64,000 nucleotides of DNA from positions 1 through 64,000 of the forward strand of contig DGNO01000003.1 in assembly GCA_002389665.1 (NCBI GenBank), given 5' to 3'. Shown here one piece after another: positions 1 through 8,164 of the stretch (positions within the stretch are counted from its first letter, which is position 1; each line of letters begins with the position of its first letter). This DNA is from Rhodobiaceae bacterium UBA4490. GTDB lineage: Bacteria; Pseudomonadota; Alphaproteobacteria; Parvibaculales; Parvibaculaceae. The notes under the pieces were generated by a model. That model saw only the letters and a list, made by a program, of their open reading frames with translations. It ran no database searches and was not told the DNA's origin. Both the position numbers and the translations under genes were made by a program.

Positions 1-1
1 A

Positions 2-460
2 CTTCAAAGAGAAGCCGAAATGCTGGATTCCAGGATCGGCCGGCTGTTTGACGCCCTGGAAAAAGGCATAAAAATGGATTGGGAGCGCCTACGACAGCTG
101 CAAGACAGGCGTGATGAGATTAAAGCTATGCCGCAGATCCCCGACATTGAGGCAAGCCACTTCGATATTCTAACAAAGCTGCAAGGCTCCATCGACGCAG
201 TACGAGCGGAATGGGATAACCGGAAATACGCTTCCCCAATTCGAACTCTACTGCAAATGACAGTTCATAAGATCGTGTGCACACCAATAGATGGCCAAAG
301 GTGCGGAGAGACAGTTGATGTCCAACTGAAGCCGGTTCACGAATGGGGGGAATACTACGCCCATATTCACGCGCACTGGCCGCGTGTTGGCTCTGATAGC
401 TCGTCGATGCAGGCTGGGCAGCACCGAAGTCAGTCGACGATTTCTCCGATCAACCAGTAG
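2..460 (+). CDS. Large serine recombinase, C-terminal part (cut by window edge)
   Basis: The frame is open from the first complete codon (base 2), so the gene begins outside the window. The visible 152 residues start in a coiled-coil-like stretch (LDSRIGRLFDALEKGI) followed by charged helices and a short beta-rich end. This is the usual layout of the last third of large serine recombinases, after the zinc-ribbon part. Such enzymes integrate or excise mobile DNA. No catalytic residues are visible because the N-terminal domain is missing. It may mark the left edge of the nitrite-reductase island; a second, broken recombinase lies at 13.1 kb. The family call rests on the coiled-coil signature only. 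Confidence 0.6.
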   Translation, partial: LQREAEMLDSRIGRLFDALEKGIKMDWERLRQLQDRRDEIKAMPQIPDIEASHFDILTKLQGSIDAVRAEWDNRKYASPIRTLLQMTVHKIVCTPIDGQRCGETVDVQLKPVHEWGEYYAHIHAHWPRVGSDSSSMQAGQHRSQSTISPINQ

Positions 461-588
461 TTAGACCAACGTCAGCGCTCTCAGGTAGGATTAGGAAGCG
501 GCTGAAGCGCGTTCATTTTATCGCGCCCTGTCGTTAACGCATTGTCGACCTCAAGCGCTAAATTCCGGAAATCTCCGGGCAATCAGCG

Positions 589-813
589 TCAGGTTCCAGT
601 AGCAGCTTTATTGCCCCCGCGCTCATCAACGCACAGACCGCAAATCACCCGGTCGATAGTACTGCCATTCTCCTTCGCGACATATATCAACTCACTGATC
701 CACCGCTCTGGCAGGGGGTGGTTTTCCTCTACTGCATCACCCGTAATAAGTATAGCGGGCTCTTCCCCATACTCGATTGGATCACGAGCACATATAAACA
801 AATACCCTGTCAT
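589..813 (-). CDS. Small hypothetical protein
   Basis: A 74-residue protein whose ATG follows a GAGG-type ribosome binding site. It starts 30 bases downstream of the sulfite-reductase remnant on the same strand, so it may have been the last gene of that old operon. It is a soluble, acidic protein with one CxxC (ICGLC near residue 60). I do not recognise the family. It could be an intact small gene or a leftover of a decaying locus. Confidence 0.35.
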   Translation of the reverse strand: MTGYLFICARDPIEYGEEPAILITGDAVEENHPLPERWISELIYVAKENGSTIDRVICGLCVDERGGNKAATGT

Positions 814-843
814 TTCTGCCTCACGTCAATCGAGATTGAAGTC

Positions 844-1074
844 CTACCCGCTTTCAACGGCCCGCACGTACCCCGCGCACACAACAAAGTCGCCCAAGTG
901 TTCGCCATGCTGGCGTTCCGCAGCGTAATGCGGAATGACTTTCCCCAACTCTTCCAGAATTCTGTTTTCATCAACATTCTCCAGATACATCCGGCTCAGA
1001 CGTTGAACCCAGAACCTATCGCCGAGATGCATATTGTATTTACCTGGCGCTCCGCCACCTTCCAGCGTCTCCGA
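844..1074 (-). pseudogene. C-terminal remnant of a siroheme sulfite/nitrite reductase
   Basis: The readable frame begins just after a stop codon and encodes GAPGKYNMHLGDRFWVQRL, then a helical end finishing GDFVVCAGYV. This matches the last 60-70 residues of CysI-type assimilatory sulfite reductase hemoproteins (pattern GKYNLxLGG...GDFVxRAGYV). Everything upstream, including the Cys ligands of the Fe4S4-siroheme centre, is missing. Another frame at about 1,090-1,205 reads LTPEQSFWVGGFLQA, which resembles the start of a CysJ-type flavoprotein, so the locus looks like a deletion or fusion scar of cysJ and cysI. It is non-functional as it stands. Confidence 0.55.
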
Positions 1075-1458
1075 TTAGGCTGAAAGCACTCCACTGGTGG
1101 ACGCCGATACACCGTCACCACGAGCGCAGGCGAAGCCTGCAAAAAACCACCAACCCAGAACGATTGCTCTGGGGTCAATCGTTCTGCCAGTTCCTCTATT
1201 GCAGAAGAGTCAGCTTGCTAAATCTTAAGACCCCGCAATAGCTTGACCGGAATATTCATATGATCGGTGCTGCCGAAATCGGGCATATTCGCGTAACGAA
1301 AAGCGATATTGGCTCATATGCCAGTTATGGATTGTTTTTATTGGGCACGGCGCCATGTCTTCCCGCCAGCCTCAAATCGACAAAAGCAGGTTGGCACCTT
1401 CCCAAACACACGGCAAACGAATATAATTCGTCCTTGAAATCAATTTTCTTGTATTAAA
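1075..1458. other. Intergenic region upstream of the LysR gene
   Basis: Apart from the possible flavoprotein remnant at 1,090-1,205 on the minus strand, I see no convincing gene here. The last 60 bases before the LysR start are AT-rich (TTTTCTTGTATTAAA immediately before the ATG) and would be the place for its promoter. There is no clear Shine-Dalgarno sequence before that ATG. Confidence 0.4.
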
Positions 1459-2319
1459 ATGGATATTGAGCTCGCTCGAACCTTTCTGGAAATTGTTTCT
1501 GCCGGCAGCTTCGTTCGAGCGGCAGAGAGGCTCCACGTAACCCAAACGGCAGTAAGTGCGCGGATTCAAGCACTCGAAGCACAATTGGCGCGACCGCTCT
1601 TCGTGCGCAATAAATCGGGCGCGCGGCTAACTCCTGCGGGACGTGAGTTCGTCCAATATGCGACACAGCTCGTTCAGATATGGGAACGGGCACGGCACCA
1701 AGTTGCCGTGCCCCCCGGACGGGACACAGTCCTGTCGCTCGGCGGGGAGTTCAGCCTCTGGAATTCCCTGCTCCTGAATTGGCTTGTTTGGCTGCGCCGC
1801 GATCGCGCCACAGTAGCTTTGCGTAGCCATGTCGAGGCGCCGGATAGATTAATGGATCGACTGCAAAGCAGCGCACTTGATATTGCTGTTCTATACGCCC
1901 CATACCATCGCCCAGACGTAGAAATTGCCCCGCTTCTGAATGAAGAACTGATCGCAGTTACAACCAATCTCAATGACCGGGCTCTACCAGACAGCAATTA
2001 CGTCTATGTAGATTGGGGGCCGGACTTCGCAAACCATCACGACACGGCCTTTCCAGGGCTTAAGGAAAGCAGCACATTCGTTGATCTCGGCCCACTTGGG
2101 CTGCGTTATATTCTCGAAGCAGGTGGCTCGGGGTACTTCCGTACCCGGGCTGTTCAACGTTTTATAGAGGAGGGGCGCCTCTTTCCCGTACAGGACGCAC
2201 CAACATTTTCCTATTCCGTATATGCCGCCTATTCGCGCAAAGCTGCGAGCGAAACGATCGAATGGGCATTGGACGGCTTGAAACAAGTTGCCCAACAACC
2301 GTTCGACAAATGGGTATAG
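1459..2319 (+). CDS. LysR-family transcriptional regulator
   Basis: A 286-residue regulator. Residues 2-60 form the canonical LysR winged HTH (FLEIVSAGSFVRAAERLHVT, then TQTAVSARIQALE). The rest is a periplasmic-binding-like effector domain that is rather diverged (residues about 85-280). It is convergent with the Rrf2 gene, with only 29 bases between them, so it is not in the nir operon. The ligand cannot be inferred. The length and the HTH position are typical, so the start at the ATG after TTAAA is well supported. Confidence 0.9.
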   Translation: MDIELARTFLEIVSAGSFVRAAERLHVTQTAVSARIQALEAQLARPLFVRNKSGARLTPAGREFVQYATQLVQIWERARHQVAVPPGRDTVLSLGGEFSLWNSLLLNWLVWLRRDRATVALRSHVEAPDRLMDRLQSSALDIAVLYAPYHRPDVEIAPLLNEELIAVTTNLNDRALPDSNYVYVDWGPDFANHHDTAFPGLKESSTFVDLGPLGLRYILEAGGSGYFRTRAVQRFIEEGRLFPVQDAPTFSYSVYAAYSRKAASETIEWALDGLKQVAQQPFDKWV

Positions 2320-2348
2320 GAGATAGCTGAACGTTATCTGACTAGCGC

Positions 2349-2795
2349 TTACCACCCCGACGACAAGACCTTTCTGATTTTACGATACGCACCCGGCCGC
2401 ATAACAAGGTCGTGCAGACTATAACTATCGAGCACTTTCAGAAATGCCATGAGCGCTTCTTCCAATGGCCCTTTCAATCCACAGACGGGCGCGAGGATGC
2501 ATGTGTTTGTTTCTTTGTCAAAACACTCCACAAGATCGAAGTTGTCTTCACTCGCCCTTATCACGTCTCCCAGGTTTATTTCTTCAGGTGGAAGCGCGAG
2601 GGAAATCCCCCCTCCTCTACCGCGAACGCTGCGGATGAACTTTGCCTGCACCAGCGTCTGGACAACCTTGTTCAGGTGGTTCCGTGATATGTCATAACGT
2701 CCAGCGACTTCCTCTACGGTGTGAGCCCTATCCGCCTCAACCGCTAGAAGCATAAGAAGCCGCAGGGAATAGTCACTATGAAGCGTTAAATGCAT
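2349..2795 (-). CDS. nsrR: Rrf2-family repressor, NsrR-like
   Basis: A 148-residue Rrf2 protein with an N-terminal winged helix (residues 1-65, DISRNHLNKVVQTLVQAKFI) and a C-terminal cluster of three cysteines (ECFDKETNTCILAPVCGLK). This is the arrangement that binds the NO-sensitive Fe-S cluster in NsrR. NsrR proteins repress NO- and nitrite-detoxification genes until NO destroys the cluster. It lies 86 bases downstream of the outer-membrane gene on the same strand, probably at the end of the ncg-nirK operon. Its likely operator is the pair of GGTAT-N5-ATACC palindromes in front of ncgA; this link is inferred. Confidence 0.85.
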   Translation of the reverse strand: MHLTLHSDYSLRLLMLLAVEADRAHTVEEVAGRYDISRNHLNKVVQTLVQAKFIRSVRGRGGGISLALPPEEINLGDVIRASEDNFDLVECFDKETNTCILAPVCGLKGPLEEALMAFLKVLDSYSLHDLVMRPGAYRKIRKVLSSGW

Positions 2796-2881
2796 GTGCC
2801 ACAGATGAGGAAATATGATTTAGAACACATTTCACCATCTACTGACCGTAAAATCAAACTGAACTGGAAGCGGCTTAAAAT

Positions 2882-3958
2882 CTAAAAGGCGTATTGATAA
2901 CCAATCACAATTGACCAATCCCGCTCCAGCTGGAGACCGTTGACATCCTGATATACTGGCAGTCCAACTTCTAATCCCAATCTGTGATTTCGCAACAAGC
3001 CACTCTGCCCAGCGAGATTAGTTCCCAAGAATAAGTCAGCCTGTTCACCGCCATAATTGCCAGGATCGGCCGTGGGTACAGGCCCTGATATTTGTCGGTC
3101 GCGCCCGGAAATCTCCTGCTGGGTGTGAGCCGCAAGTCTGGCAGAAAGACTGAACCAGGGCTCGGGGCTGTAAGCTGCCCAACCAGTAAAAGCATGCCGA
3201 TCCCCCAAACTATACCCTTCGTCGTTGCGCCCGCTTCTGAACGTCGCAAGATATTGGCTGCCCCAGCTCAGTTGGCCTGATCGGCCATTATAAGTCACAC
3301 CAACCGTCGGATCCCAGGTACCGGACCCCAATTGCATTCCGTAAGGCATTCTTCTTGAGGCATACTGGCCATTGGGCATTAAAACGGTATCCCGCTCTTT
3401 GATCGACCCCGTGGGAATGCTGAGAGATAGATTGCCGTGAAATGAATGCGCGTCTCTTTCCCACAACTTCACTAGCGCGCCGAAACGGGAATCTCCCCAG
3501 CCGCGGGAATGGGTTGTAAACTCGCCAGCTACCGCACTTCCCATCATGCCGGCATAGGTCGTGTGGCTCATTTCTTTGTCAAGATAACTTCCCATCAGGG
3601 TAAGCGTCACATCGTCGGTCGGCGCATACATTGCACCCAGCATATGCATTTTCATTGTCATCGATGACGGCAAAATTCTATAGGCGTTTCCGCCAGATTG
3701 GAGCACTGCAGCAGGATCACGATCATTGGTGCCCTGCCGCAATCCGTCCATACCGCCTTGCATATAACGATACGAAACCATCCACTCGCCCGCTTTATGC
3801 CTATGATCTCCCATAACTCCGATCGGAGCATGTGATGCTGCTCGCACGGGAGATGCGCCTAAATCCGGATGGGATCCATCATGGGCATAGGCATTGGGGC
3901 CAAGCGCGAAAGACAAAACGGAGAGTAGAGAGATGAGTGCTGAAACATTGCGGGTCAT
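2882..3958 (-). CDS. Outer-membrane transporter-like beta-barrel, copper/nir-associated
   Basis: A signal peptide (MTRNVSALISLLSVLSFALG...YAHDG) is followed by a Met- and His-rich region (HKAGEWMVSYRYMQGGMDG) and alternating amphipathic strands ending in the aromatic C-terminus YQYAF, as in outer-membrane barrels. I start it at the second Met, which gives a clean signal peptide; the longer frame reaches 4,045. The Met-rich stretches (SMTMKMHMLGAMYAP) resemble the uncharacterised transporter family often found next to copper enzymes. It lies 102 bases downstream of nirK on the same strand. A role in copper or substrate passage is inferred. Confidence 0.65.
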   Translation of the reverse strand: MTRNVSALISLLSVLSFALGPNAYAHDGSHPDLGASPVRAASHAPIGVMGDHRHKAGEWMVSYRYMQGGMDGLRQGTNDRDPAAVLQSGGNAYRILPSSMTMKMHMLGAMYAPTDDVTLTLMGSYLDKEMSHTTYAGMMGSAVAGEFTTHSRGWGDSRFGALVKLWERDAHSFHGNLSLSIPTGSIKERDTVLMPNGQYASRRMPYGMQLGSGTWDPTVGVTYNGRSGQLSWGSQYLATFRSGRNDEGYSLGDRHAFTGWAAYSPEPWFSLSARLAAHTQQEISGRDRQISGPVPTADPGNYGGEQADLFLGTNLAGQSGLLRNHRLGLEVGLPVYQDVNGLQLERDWSIVIGYQYAF

Positions 3959-4060
3959 GGCTGCGCCTTGATGAGGAGAATGGAGAGGAAGGGTCGGGGA
4001 AACTGCCCCGCAAGAGACAGTTTCCCCTGTCATTCTTCGATGCAATCTTTGCGAGGGATA

Positions 4061-4999
4061 TTACCGAAGAATGATATTGTCGCCCTTGCCGGCGTCGTCA
4101 GCCACATCTTCAGAGAACATGATAACCGCGATTGCCCCAGATAGAGCGCTACGCATAGAATGCGTGACCAACGCGTTTGCTCCTTCTTTTGGCGAGATCA
4201 GATCAAACATTGCCGCATCGCCTGGGCCGACCGTAAAGCTCTGCAAGCCAGTCATTTCGTTGAGCGGATTGCCGGAGGGATAGACCTTATCCCAAATACC
4301 CGCGATCGGATGGAAAGATGAAAACTCATTCGGTCCCGCATTCACGAAGTAAACACGAACTCTTTCCCCCGGTGCTGCTTCAAGATATTTCGAGGCACTG
4401 GGGTCATGAACTGGGTCGTACTTAAATGCTTGGCCGTTGAAGACGACATGCTTCCAATCGTTGGCCATCATCGCGCCAAGATCTTCCGGATTTTCGTAGA
4501 TTTCCGATTGGACAAGCAGATACTCGCGGTCTGCTTTGGGTAGTGCATTCTCGTCGGCGGGATCAACAATAATGGCTCCAAACATACCGCGCGCGATATG
4601 CTGGATCATGGGATCGCTACCGCAATGATAGAAGAACACACCGGGGTAGTCGGCTGTAAATGTAAATGTCTTTGTTTCACCTGGTTTGATCGAACCGAAT
4701 TCATCGAGAACGTCCGCGCGTGCCGCATGAAAGTCCATGGAGTGGGAGTTCTTATTGTCAGCAGGGTTTGTCAGAGTGAATTCGACCGTATCTCCCTGCC
4801 GCACTCGCACGAGCGGCCCAGGAACCTGACCATCGAATGTCCACATCCGTGCCATGGTTCCTTTGTTGTCAATAGGTAGGTCCACCTCCTTAGCAACGAG
4901 CTTCACTTCAACGGTTTCGGCATATGCCGTGACGCTCGTCAAGGTTGCTACCGCAAAAAACGCGGCCGCCAAAGCGGACGAGAACTTCCTTCTAAACAT
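4061..4999 (-). CDS. nirK: Copper-containing nitrite reductase NirK
   Basis: This periplasmic enzyme reduces nitrite to nitric oxide. A Sec signal (MFRRKFSSALAAAFFAV...AYA) precedes two cupredoxin domains. Visible copper ligands are HSMDFHAA (type 1 His, catalytic Asp, type 2 His), FFYHCG (type 2 His, type 1 Cys) and MIQHIARGM (type 1 His and Met) in domain 1, and the type 2 His in VTHSMRSALSGA in domain 2. The second-domain region reads SSFHPIAGIWDKVY, the Nitrosomonas/Geobacillus style, rather than the IGGHGDYVW of classical denitrifiers. The start is set at the Met six bases after AAAGGA. It is the last enzyme of the ncgABC-nirK operon, 16 bases after ncgC. Confidence 0.93.
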   Translation of the reverse strand: MFRRKFSSALAAAFFAVATLTSVTAYAETVEVKLVAKEVDLPIDNKGTMARMWTFDGQVPGPLVRVRQGDTVEFTLTNPADNKNSHSMDFHAARADVLDEFGSIKPGETKTFTFTADYPGVFFYHCGSDPMIQHIARGMFGAIIVDPADENALPKADREYLLVQSEIYENPEDLGAMMANDWKHVVFNGQAFKYDPVHDPSASKYLEAAPGERVRVYFVNAGPNEFSSFHPIAGIWDKVYPSGNPLNEMTGLQSFTVGPGDAAMFDLISPKEGANALVTHSMRSALSGAIAVIMFSEDVADDAGKGDNIILR

Positions 5000-5015
5000 C
5001 ATATTTCCTTTCAGC

Positions 5016-5384
5016 TTAGTTGCCGCACTTGCAGACTTTACGCAGATAGCTGACCATCGCCGTGATCTCCTCTGCACTCATTGCTTCTCCCCATGCGGGC
5101 ATAAGGATGGATTTGTTAACTGCGAGGCCACCCTCCTCGATCACGAGGCGAATTTGATCATCCGGCAGGTCGCTCATGGCCTTCGTGTCAGTGTGGTCTC
5201 TTGGCTGCACCGAAAGCCCCACCGTATTTATTCCTTTGCCATTTCGGCTCATTCCATGACACTGGGCGCAATACGTGTCGTAGAGCTTTTCCGCGCGATC
5301 CATGGAAACCGGTTCGGCCATTGCCACGGCGGAATATCCAAGACCGATCAATAGCGTTGCCGCAAAAAGACCCGTGCAGTTCAT
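5016..5384 (-). CDS. ncgC: Monoheme c-type cytochrome, NcgC-like
   Basis: A 122-residue periplasmic cytochrome with a signal peptide (about residues 1-23), a CAQCH heme-binding site near residue 40 and a distal Met in SILMPAWGEAMS. A second cysteine pair, KVCKCGN, closes the protein. Its start overlaps the stop of ncgB by four bases (ATGA), which indicates translational coupling. In the Nitrosomonas ncgABC-nirK cluster the same position is held by a small cytochrome thought to take part in nitrite reduction and NO tolerance. Function here is by position and family. Confidence 0.82.
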   Translation of the reverse strand: MNCTGLFAATLLIGLGYSAVAMAEPVSMDRAEKLYDTYCAQCHGMSRNGKGINTVGLSVQPRDHTDTKAMSDLPDDQIRLVIEEGGLAVNKSILMPAWGEAMSAEEITAMVSYLRKVCKCGN

Positions 5385-6073
5385 TGCTCTTCTCCCGGAT
5401 CGAGTGACATTAAATAGCTGGTCAAGTTCTGAACATCGCGATCAGACATCTCCAAATGAGGCATCCAACTACGAGGCTCGATCTCCTGCGGCCTGGCTAT
5501 CATCGCGGCAATAAAGTCAGGCCGCAGACGCTGTGAAGAGGTATAGAGTTCCGGTCCGGACACACCACCTTTACCTGGCTCATTCTCATGACAGGCAATG
5601 CAGCCGCGCAGTTTTACAAACGCCATCTTCCCGAAGCGTACATTTCCCTTCCCTGCATACGCGCCTTCTGGAACTAGCCCCGCATCGACCTCACTCTTGC
5701 TCATGAGAGCAGCGGCGATATCGCGCGCTTCTTTTTCATTGAACGATGGATGCTCAAGCAGACTGTCAGAGGCAATGACGTCTTGCCCGTCCGTGCCGGT
5801 TTCCACATGCCGCCCAAAAAACACACCGCCGGGGCGTATCCGGACCGGCTCTTGAAGCCAATGCACCAACCAATCTTGGTTGAACTTGCGGCCCGCATAG
5901 TGAAGGTCCGGCGCCTTGCGTTCCATTCGATGAGTGATCTTATCCTCGGGAATTTCATTCAAAGTGAGGGCATGGCACTGGGCGCAACTCGCCAACGGGT
6001 CGGGCTGAGCATCAGCCGGAAGGAAAATAGTAGAGCCCAACAGAACACAAAGAGAGATTGAAAACTTCCGCAT
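5381..6073 (-). CDS. ncgB: Diheme c-type cytochrome, NcgB-like
   Basis: A 230-residue exported protein with a signal peptide (MRKFSISLCVLLGSTIFLPADA) and two heme motifs, CAQCH near residue 31 and CIACHE near residue 157, each in a class I-like cytochrome fold. It lies three bases after ncgA and overlaps ncgC by four bases, so it is a core member of the operon. It probably passes electrons between the multicopper oxidase or NirK and the cytochrome pool in the periplasm; the partner is inferred from context. Confidence 0.82.
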   Translation of the reverse strand: MRKFSISLCVLLGSTIFLPADAQPDPLASCAQCHALTLNEIPEDKITHRMERKAPDLHYAGRKFNQDWLVHWLQEPVRIRPGGVFFGRHVETGTDGQDVIASDSLLEHPSFNEKEARDIAAALMSKSEVDAGLVPEGAYAGKGNVRFGKMAFVKLRGCIACHENEPGKGGVSGPELYTSSQRLRPDFIAAMIARPQEIEPRSWMPHLEMSDRDVQNLTSYLMSLDPGEEQ

Positions 6074-6076
6074 GAC

Positions 6077-7114
6077 TCACTCCACCGGCTCGCCGCGGAA
6101 CTGCTCGACATGATGGATGCCATGCGGTTTCGTCAGCGCTGTTTCGTAGTAGAAATCGTCTTGGAACTCTTTGTCTTTCCAGACATAGAAATCATCATCT
6201 GTGCCCACTTCTTCATACTCAACGACAGACATGATCCCGCCATGGGGCTTTTTGCCGTTGACCGTATGGAGATCTACGTGGTCGTGAACCATCCAGCGAC
6301 CGGGATTATTCGCTTCGAAGATGATGTCGTAACGCTCTCCCGGCCCCAGCAAGAGCGTGTCTGCTTTATATGGCTGCGGCAGGAGATGACCGTCTTTGCG
6401 CACCACATCGAATGTATGACCATGCAAATGAATGGAGTGAACGGAATCGCCAACGCCCAATAAGCGCATGCGAACCACATCTCCCTCCTTTACCCGCATC
6501 GGCTGAGTTTCAGGGAACGACTTTCCGTTAATAGTGAAATAGTCGAAGGTATCTCCAGGAATGCCACCCTCACCGGGTTTGTGAGCCCATGCGCTCGCCC
6601 AGCTTGAGAACATCAAGATGAAGTCTTTTGTAACTTTTTTCTCTAGCTGCGACTCAATTTCCGGATCGACAACGAATGGCCCCCACATTCCTCTCATAGA
6701 AACGTGTTCATTTACGTTGACATGGCAGTGGTACCACATGGTGCCGGCAGGAGAGGCCTTGAACTTGTATGTGTACGTTTCCCCTGGCGCGATTGCTTTC
6801 TGGGTTGTGTCCGGCACACCATCGCTCAGCCAAGTATCCTTTTGGAACATACCGTGCCAATGCACAGTATGAGGCAACGTTGTAAAATTGGTGACGTGCA
6901 CTTCAAGCTCATCCCCTTCCTTTACGTGGATAAGAGGCCCCGGTACCTGGCCGTCAAAAGCAAACGTATGGAAGGTCTGAGAGCCGACCAGCGTGATTTC
7001 CGCGTCCTCGATCGTCATTTCGAATGTATGCGTTTCTGCGCGCGCCGTGACGGCCAGAACAACAAGTGTGCAGAATGTCAGAAATCCGCGAAATAAGACA
7101 TTTGTTGCCGACAT
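6077..7114 (-). CDS. ncgA: Two-domain multicopper oxidase, NcgA-like
   Basis: An exported two-domain blue copper oxidase. Domain 1 carries HTVHWHG and WYHCHVNVNEHVSMRGMWG, which supply a type 1 site (Cys, His, Met) and trinuclear-site histidines. Domain 2 has HSIHLHGHTF and MVHDHVDLH, with no Cys, so there is no second type 1 copper. That is the type C arrangement described for the Nitrosomonas europaea blue copper oxidase of the nirK cluster. I start it at the ATG preceded by GGAGGG (7,114) rather than the upstream in-frame ATG. It is the first gene of the operon, behind an 83-base promoter region with two palindromes. Confidence 0.88.
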   Translation of the reverse strand: MSATNVLFRGFLTFCTLVVLAVTARAETHTFEMTIEDAEITLVGSQTFHTFAFDGQVPGPLIHVKEGDELEVHVTNFTTLPHTVHWHGMFQKDTWLSDGVPDTTQKAIAPGETYTYKFKASPAGTMWYHCHVNVNEHVSMRGMWGPFVVDPEIESQLEKKVTKDFILMFSSWASAWAHKPGEGGIPGDTFDYFTINGKSFPETQPMRVKEGDVVRMRLLGVGDSVHSIHLHGHTFDVVRKDGHLLPQPYKADTLLLGPGERYDIIFEANNPGRWMVHDHVDLHTVNGKKPHGGIMSVVEYEEVGTDDDFYVWKDKEFQDDFYYETALTKPHGIHHVEQFRGEPVE

Positions 7115-7130
7115 GCGACCCTCCATAACT

Positions 7131-7195
7131 GGTATCTAATATACCTTTTATTGAGGGAGAGGACGTGTGTCAACAAAAAGGTATTACACATACCT
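7131..7195. promoter_or_regulatory. Paired GGTAT-N5-ATACC operators before ncgA
   Basis: Two palindromes of the same design lie in the 83-base gap between the EIIA-like gene and ncgA: GGTATCTAATATACC at 7,131-7,145 and AGGTATTACACATACCT at 7,179-7,195. Their centres are 49 bases apart. The only regulator encoded in the operon is the NsrR-like Rrf2 protein, so these are its best candidate sites. The palindromes are directly visible; the pairing with NsrR is inference. Confidence 0.6.
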
Positions 7196-7197
7196 AT

Positions 7198-7683
7198 TTA
7201 TGCGATGTTCCTGCGATGTGATGCATTCACGTCTAGAGCACCATGCACATCAATGGCCAATTGGGCATGCCGGAAAGCCGCTCTCACCCGCGCATCTCGC
7301 ATACGCAAGCAAAGTGTTGAAAGGGCAATTCGAAACTGAGGCACACAACGAGCAGGCCCAAGCAAGCAAACCAATAAGTCGACCGGCACCGCATCCTGCG
7401 CTCCATAGTCGACTGGACGTGCAAGCTGGGTGATATTCATAAAGGGATAAGAGATTTTATCTGAGATGGAATGCGGACACCCAATCCCAAAACCTAGTGC
7501 CGTTACTCCAAGTTTCTCACGCTCCCACAACTCATCTAGCAACTCATCAGGATTCAATCTGGAATGAATTTGGGAAATTCTCTCCGTTACGCGAACAAAT
7601 GCGGCGCGCTTCGATGTCGAGCGAAGATCACGCGTAACGTCGACCTCAAAAAAAAGGCCGGCGATTTTCATATCGATCACCAT
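7198..7683 (-). CDS. EIIA-Ntr (PtsN)-like PTS protein
   Basis: A protein of 161 residues with the EIIA-Ntr signature ELWEREKLGVTALGFGIGCPH, where the final His is the expected phosphorylation site. It also has the following strand DLLVCLLGPA, typical of PtsN-type regulatory phosphocarriers. The C-terminal 40 residues look weakly conserved and may reflect decay. It lies upstream of ncgA on the same strand, so it could be co-transcribed, but the operators suggest ncgA has its own promoter. The exact start is uncertain because a GTG and a later ATG are also possible. Confidence 0.65.
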   Translation of the reverse strand: MVIDMKIAGLFFEVDVTRDLRSTSKRAAFVRVTERISQIHSRLNPDELLDELWEREKLGVTALGFGIGCPHSISDKISYPFMNITQLARPVDYGAQDAVPVDLLVCLLGPARCVPQFRIALSTLCLRMRDARVRAAFRHAQLAIDVHGALDVNASHRRNIA

Positions 7684-8164
7684 TACTCCGCCGCAGAGCG
7701 GGCGGAAGTGATTAGTTTACGGAAAAAAGTTGAGAGAAAGGCCCGGACACGCTGGCACGCATGTCCGGGTTAATAGCCCGGCTGAATGCAACAGGCACTT
7801 GCGGTACGGTATGGGAGAAAATCGTACATAATGGAAACCACTTCTACAGAAGAAAAGGAAATGGTCAATCCCCGGATCACATCACTGCTTGCCGTCTCTG
7901 CATATTAGGACGCATACGCGTCAAAGCGCCGCGATACGACGCAAACTTACCTGCGAGCTTGACAATATTTTTTCCTGATAGATGATCAGATCATTATGAA
8001 GAGCTTTACGCTACATAACCGCTTTCTGCTTCAGGCAGGCTCGCTCCTCGTAGGCACATAGCCCCGAGGCGGCGCACATATGTGCATTTCCGCTCTCGGG
8101 GACATTCCCACTGCAAAATCATCGAAAACTAGTTCGCCACTGAGGTGGCGGAGCGGGAATTGCC
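7684..8164. other. 480-base gap with two strong hairpins
   Basis: I see no convincing gene. An 8-bp stem, CCCGGACA/TGTCCGGG, lies at 7,742-7,769 and is followed on the minus strand by a pyrimidine-rich run. A second hairpin, CCCCGAG/CTCGGGG at 8,062-8,101, has the inner palindrome GCACATATGTGC. The latter stands about 60 bases before the Rnk-like gene and could be a leader structure or a terminator. Confidence 0.35.

Noticed and set aside
4061..4999. Loss of the NirK catalytic second-domain His
   Set aside because: The IGGHGDYVW motif is absent, but the SSFH form is present as in Geobacillus/Nitrosomonas-type enzymes that are active, so I do not call it inactive.
4061..5077. NirK read from the upstream Met at 5,077 (25 extra residues)
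   Set aside because: It removes the signal peptide from the N-terminus and overlaps ncgC more than needed; AAAGGA fits the start at 4,999.
7761..7985. Plus-strand frame of 74 codons in the gap after the EIIA-like gene
   Set aside because: No ribosome binding site, no family pattern, and its start lies in a hairpin.
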